Assembly: GCF_000426585.1 (NCBI RefSeq)
Contig: NZ_AUFQ01000012.1
Coordinates: 1 to 64,000 of the forward strand
Direction: 5' to 3'
Source: Segatella baroniae DSM 16972 = JCM 13447
Lineage (GTDB): Bacteria; Bacteroidota; Bacteroidia; Bacteroidales; Bacteroidaceae
DNA length: 64,000 nucleotides
This document shows, piece by piece, positions 62,044 to 64,000 of the stretch; positions within the stretch are counted from its first letter, which is position 1, and each line of letters starts with the position of its first letter. A program made the position numbers and the translations under genes. Under the pieces are notes generated by a model, which saw only the letters and a program-made list of their open reading frames with translations, did no database searches and was not told where the DNA came from.

Positions 62044-62703
62044 ATGAAGAAGATCTTGATATTGCTATTGTTGGGGCTTCATGGGCTTTTGGCGTCGGCA
62101 CAGCACGACACGTTGCGCGCCGACAAGGGCGCGCCTCAACCTCCTTTGTCCTATTATGCCTGGCGTTATGGCTGGAACGGCTACGGCTGGGGTCTGCACG
62201 AAGGGCTCAATGCCAGCCTGGACTTGAGTGCTTTTGCCACTTTCGGCAAGCACGCTCCCCACAAGGGCGGCTTCGGCCAACGTCTTTCGGCCACCTGGTT
62301 GTCGCCTCTCGACAAGGACCGTAAGCTGTGGTTGGCCGTGGGCGGTTATGTCCAGCATTTCAATTACGGCAGCGACTCCTATCGCGACGGCGCCCTCTAT
62401 GCCGCCTTGGGCTATCGGTTCAACGACCATTGGGAAGCCTGGGTGTATGGAAAGAAGAACATTGCCGACAATCATGACAGCTATGCCGGCCGACTGGGTT
62501 CACCTTATTATAATATATATCCCTATTATACGGCGGGAATGGGCATGATGACGCCCGGCGCCGACGTGCTTGGAGCTGCGGTCAAGTACTCGCCGACGCC
62601 CGCTTTCTCGGTCCAGCTGTCCGTGGAGGGCGCCTGGTATAATGGCGACCGCGCCGCCTATCCGCCGCGCTACCGCTACAGTTATCCCGTGCCCAAGGAG
62701 TAG
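62044..62703 (+). CDS. Predicted outer membrane / secreted hypothetical protein
   Basis: A 219-residue protein. The signal peptide is MKKILILLLLGLHGLLASAQ. The mature part alternates aromatic and polar residues (YYAWRYGWNGYGWGLHEGLN; YAALGYRFNDHWEAWVYGKK; YNIYPYYTAGMGMMTPGADV), as in small beta-barrels. The C-terminus (YRYSYPVPKE) is not a typical terminal strand. Function unknown. Confidence 0.7.
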   Translation: MKKILILLLLGLHGLLASAQHDTLRADKGAPQPPLSYYAWRYGWNGYGWGLHEGLNASLDLSAFATFGKHAPHKGGFGQRLSATWLSPLDKDRKLWLAVGGYVQHFNYGSDSYRDGALYAALGYRFNDHWEAWVYGKKNIADNHDSYAGRLGSPYYNIYPYYTAGMGMMTPGADVLGAAVKYSPTPAFSVQLSVEGAWYNGDRAAYPPRYRYSYPVPKE

Positions 62704-62755
62704 AGAAGGGGGAAGGAAAGGCAAACACCTTGTCAAAGAATCTTTTGCAAATAGC

Positions 62756-63790
62756 ATGAACAAAGGTATTGTACCCGATATGGGCAGTGAGCAGAATGGT
62801 ATGATTATGTATCGTTCAGCAGATGGTAAAATCAATGTCGCACTGATGGCGCGAGATGGCAATGTTTGGCTCAATCAATTGCAAATAGCCACCTTGTTTT
62901 CCACCTCCAAGCAAGTTGTTAGTTATCATATAAACAACATCCTGAGAGAGTGTGAGTTAGATGCAAAAGCAGTTGTCAAAGAATATTTGACAACTGCTTT
63001 AGATGGCAAACGATACGACACTCTCTACTTTTCATTGCAAATGATCATAGCCGTTGGCTTCAGAGTTCGAGGCATTCGGGGTACACAATTTCGGCAGTGG
63101 GCAAACCTGCATCTGGCAGAATATCTGGTTAAAGGGTTTACTATGGATGATGAGCGGCTTAAGAATCCAGATGGGCGTCCTGATTATTTTGATGAATTGC
63201 TTGCCCGTATCCGTGACATACGTGCTTCGGAGAAGCGATTCTATCAAAAACTTCGTGACTTATTTAAACTCAGTAGTGATTATGAAGCACGCGAAAAAGC
63301 TACACAAATGTTCTTTGCGGAGACGCAGAACAAGTTGCTTTATGCCGTGACAGAGAAGACTGCTGCGGAACTTATCGTAAGTCGTGCTGATTCCGAAGCC
63401 CCTGATATGGGGTTAACAACATGGAAAGGAGATGTTGTTCGCAAAGGCGATATCATTATAGCGAAGAATTATTTGCGAGCAGAAGAGATTGAAAAGTTGA
63501 ATCGTTTGACGACAATATTTCTTGAATCAGCCGAAATGAGAGTAAAAGAACACAAGGATTTGACCTTGGATTTCTGGCGAGAGAACGTGAATAATCTGCT
63601 TACTTTTCAAGGACAAAAGATTCTTTTAGGGAATGGTTGCGTTTCTAATTTTGAAATGGAGCAGTATGTTAAGGAGGTCTATAGCCGTTTTGAAGAAAAA
63701 AGAAAGCAGTATCAGGCACGTTTGGCAGATGATGAAGATGCGCGTTATCTTGATGATCTCGAGCAAGAAATTAAAGAAAGTAGACCATAA
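62756..63790 (+). CDS. RhuM family protein
   Basis: A 344-residue protein (alternative start 62780). VWLNQLQIATLFSTSKQVVS is a helix-turn-helix-like Virulence_RhuM opening. YHINNILRECELDAKAVVKE, FSLQMIIAVGFRVRGIRGTQ and FRQWANLHLAEYLVKGFTMD are the family's core, and the long C-terminal part is helical. RhuM proteins are found on pathogenicity or mobile islands, with poorly known function. The gene is clearly more AT-rich than its neighbours, consistent with horizontal gain, but no mobility genes are visible here. Confidence 0.88.
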   Translation: MNKGIVPDMGSEQNGMIMYRSADGKINVALMARDGNVWLNQLQIATLFSTSKQVVSYHINNILRECELDAKAVVKEYLTTALDGKRYDTLYFSLQMIIAVGFRVRGIRGTQFRQWANLHLAEYLVKGFTMDDERLKNPDGRPDYFDELLARIRDIRASEKRFYQKLRDLFKLSSDYEAREKATQMFFAETQNKLLYAVTEKTAAELIVSRADSEAPDMGLTTWKGDVVRKGDIIIAKNYLRAEEIEKLNRLTTIFLESAEMRVKEHKDLTLDFWRENVNNLLTFQGQKILLGNGCVSNFEMEQYVKEVYSRFEEKRKQYQARLADDEDARYLDDLEQEIKESRP

Positions 63791-63913
63791 GCTATGCAAC
63801 AAAGGTAAAGATATATTGCGGCGATGTCAAAATGCAGCAGGATATGGACTTTTTAACATGCCTTTCTGGCTCAAATCCATTGCCATCTTTTTCCGTTTGT
63901 TGCTTTTTTGTTG

Positions 63914-63921
63914 TAACTTTG
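63914..63921 (+). promoter_or_regulatory. -7 promoter element of last gene
   Basis: TAACTTTGCACAC, matching TAnnTTTG, 29 bp before the ATG at 63951. Confidence 0.55.
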
Positions 63922-63950
63922 CACACTCAAAATTATAATCTGAACGCTGT

Positions 63951-64000
63951 ATGAGAAAAGTGGGACTGCTGTTTGCGACGGTCTTTTTTAGTCTGGCACT
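63951..64000 (+). CDS. Start of a secreted protein (partial)
   Basis: The first 16 codons (MRKVGLLFATVFFSLA) look like a signal peptide. The gene continues beyond the window, so its identity cannot be told. Confidence 0.55.
   Translation, partial: MRKVGLLFATVFFSLA

Noticed and set aside
62756..63790. Prophage or integrative element
   Set aside because: No integrase, structural or transfer genes are seen in the window.

Overview
The window looks like a chromosomal segment of a Prevotella-type member of the Bacteroidota. The evidence is the 23S rRNA 3' end followed by 5S rRNA, a C10 (interpain/streptopain-type) protease with BspA-like leucine-rich repeats, short C-terminal tails resembling type IX secretion signals, a lipoprotein TamA variant (TamL) beside TamB, a FimB/Mfa2 fimbrial lipoprotein, no obvious Shine-Dalgarno sequences, and many promoters of the Bacteroidota type with a TAnnTTTG -7 element. 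The species cannot be named from the sequence alone.

Layout. 1-290: end of an rRNA operon and its terminator. 290-9180: a G-rich spacer, a two-gene unit (small secreted protein plus 1553-residue C10 protease), a decayed second copy of the rRNA-operon end, and a TonB-dependent-receptor-like outer-membrane protein. 9367-9667: a 41-bp tandem repeat. 9819-15605 (minus): a five-gene tripartite ABC efflux operon (TolC, HlyD, double ATPase, two permeases), divergent from an AraC regulator. 16756-21351: two secreted proteins, then lemA, an M48 protease and an SGNH hydrolase. 21423-29946 (minus): tamB, tamL, a Nim-like flavoprotein and aroB. 30029-32101 (minus): TetR regulator, fabG and an RluA-type pseudouridine synthase. 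32331: an initiator-type tRNA-Met. 32600-34660: a decay zone with a nonsense-interrupted DUF2335 gene and a chimeric C10/SusD pseudogene. 35149-36427: two tandem deoxynucleoside kinases. 36500-37386 (minus): an HMA-AraC fusion behind a wrecked MATE gene. 37944-40824 (minus): wecB-like epimerase, S4 protein, pth and rplY. 41088-44504: nusB, yajC, ybbR-like, coaE and a DUF5606 gene. 44725-49651: fimbrial lipoprotein, frameshifted methyltransferase, HsdR-N-like protein, holA and an XRE-type regulator. 49746-53375: pyrK-pyrD and, convergent, FKBP/SlyD-aroC. 53745-61701: small secreted protein, M48 lipoprotein, NfeD-stomatin pair, OmpA-like lipoprotein, copZ-copA and two envelope/TPR genes. 62044-64000: an outer-membrane-like protein, an AT-rich RhuM gene and the start of a secreted protein.

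The most unusual structures are non-coding. A 22-bp periodic repeat with palindrome-like cores occurs in five intergenic regions, in phase to the base over five to seven copies at the best loci. A 41-bp repeat carries a 15-bp palindrome that shows compensatory change. The rRNA-operon 3' flank is duplicated around the C10 protease genes. Among proteins, the copper P-type ATPase lacks the usual nucleotide-binding domain between its phosphorylation site and hinge, and the C10 protease carries an unassigned C-terminal half with a Gly/Ala-rich amphipathic segment. Five genes are damaged, which suggests a genome undergoing local decay. Function statements rest on reading the translations. No database search was run.
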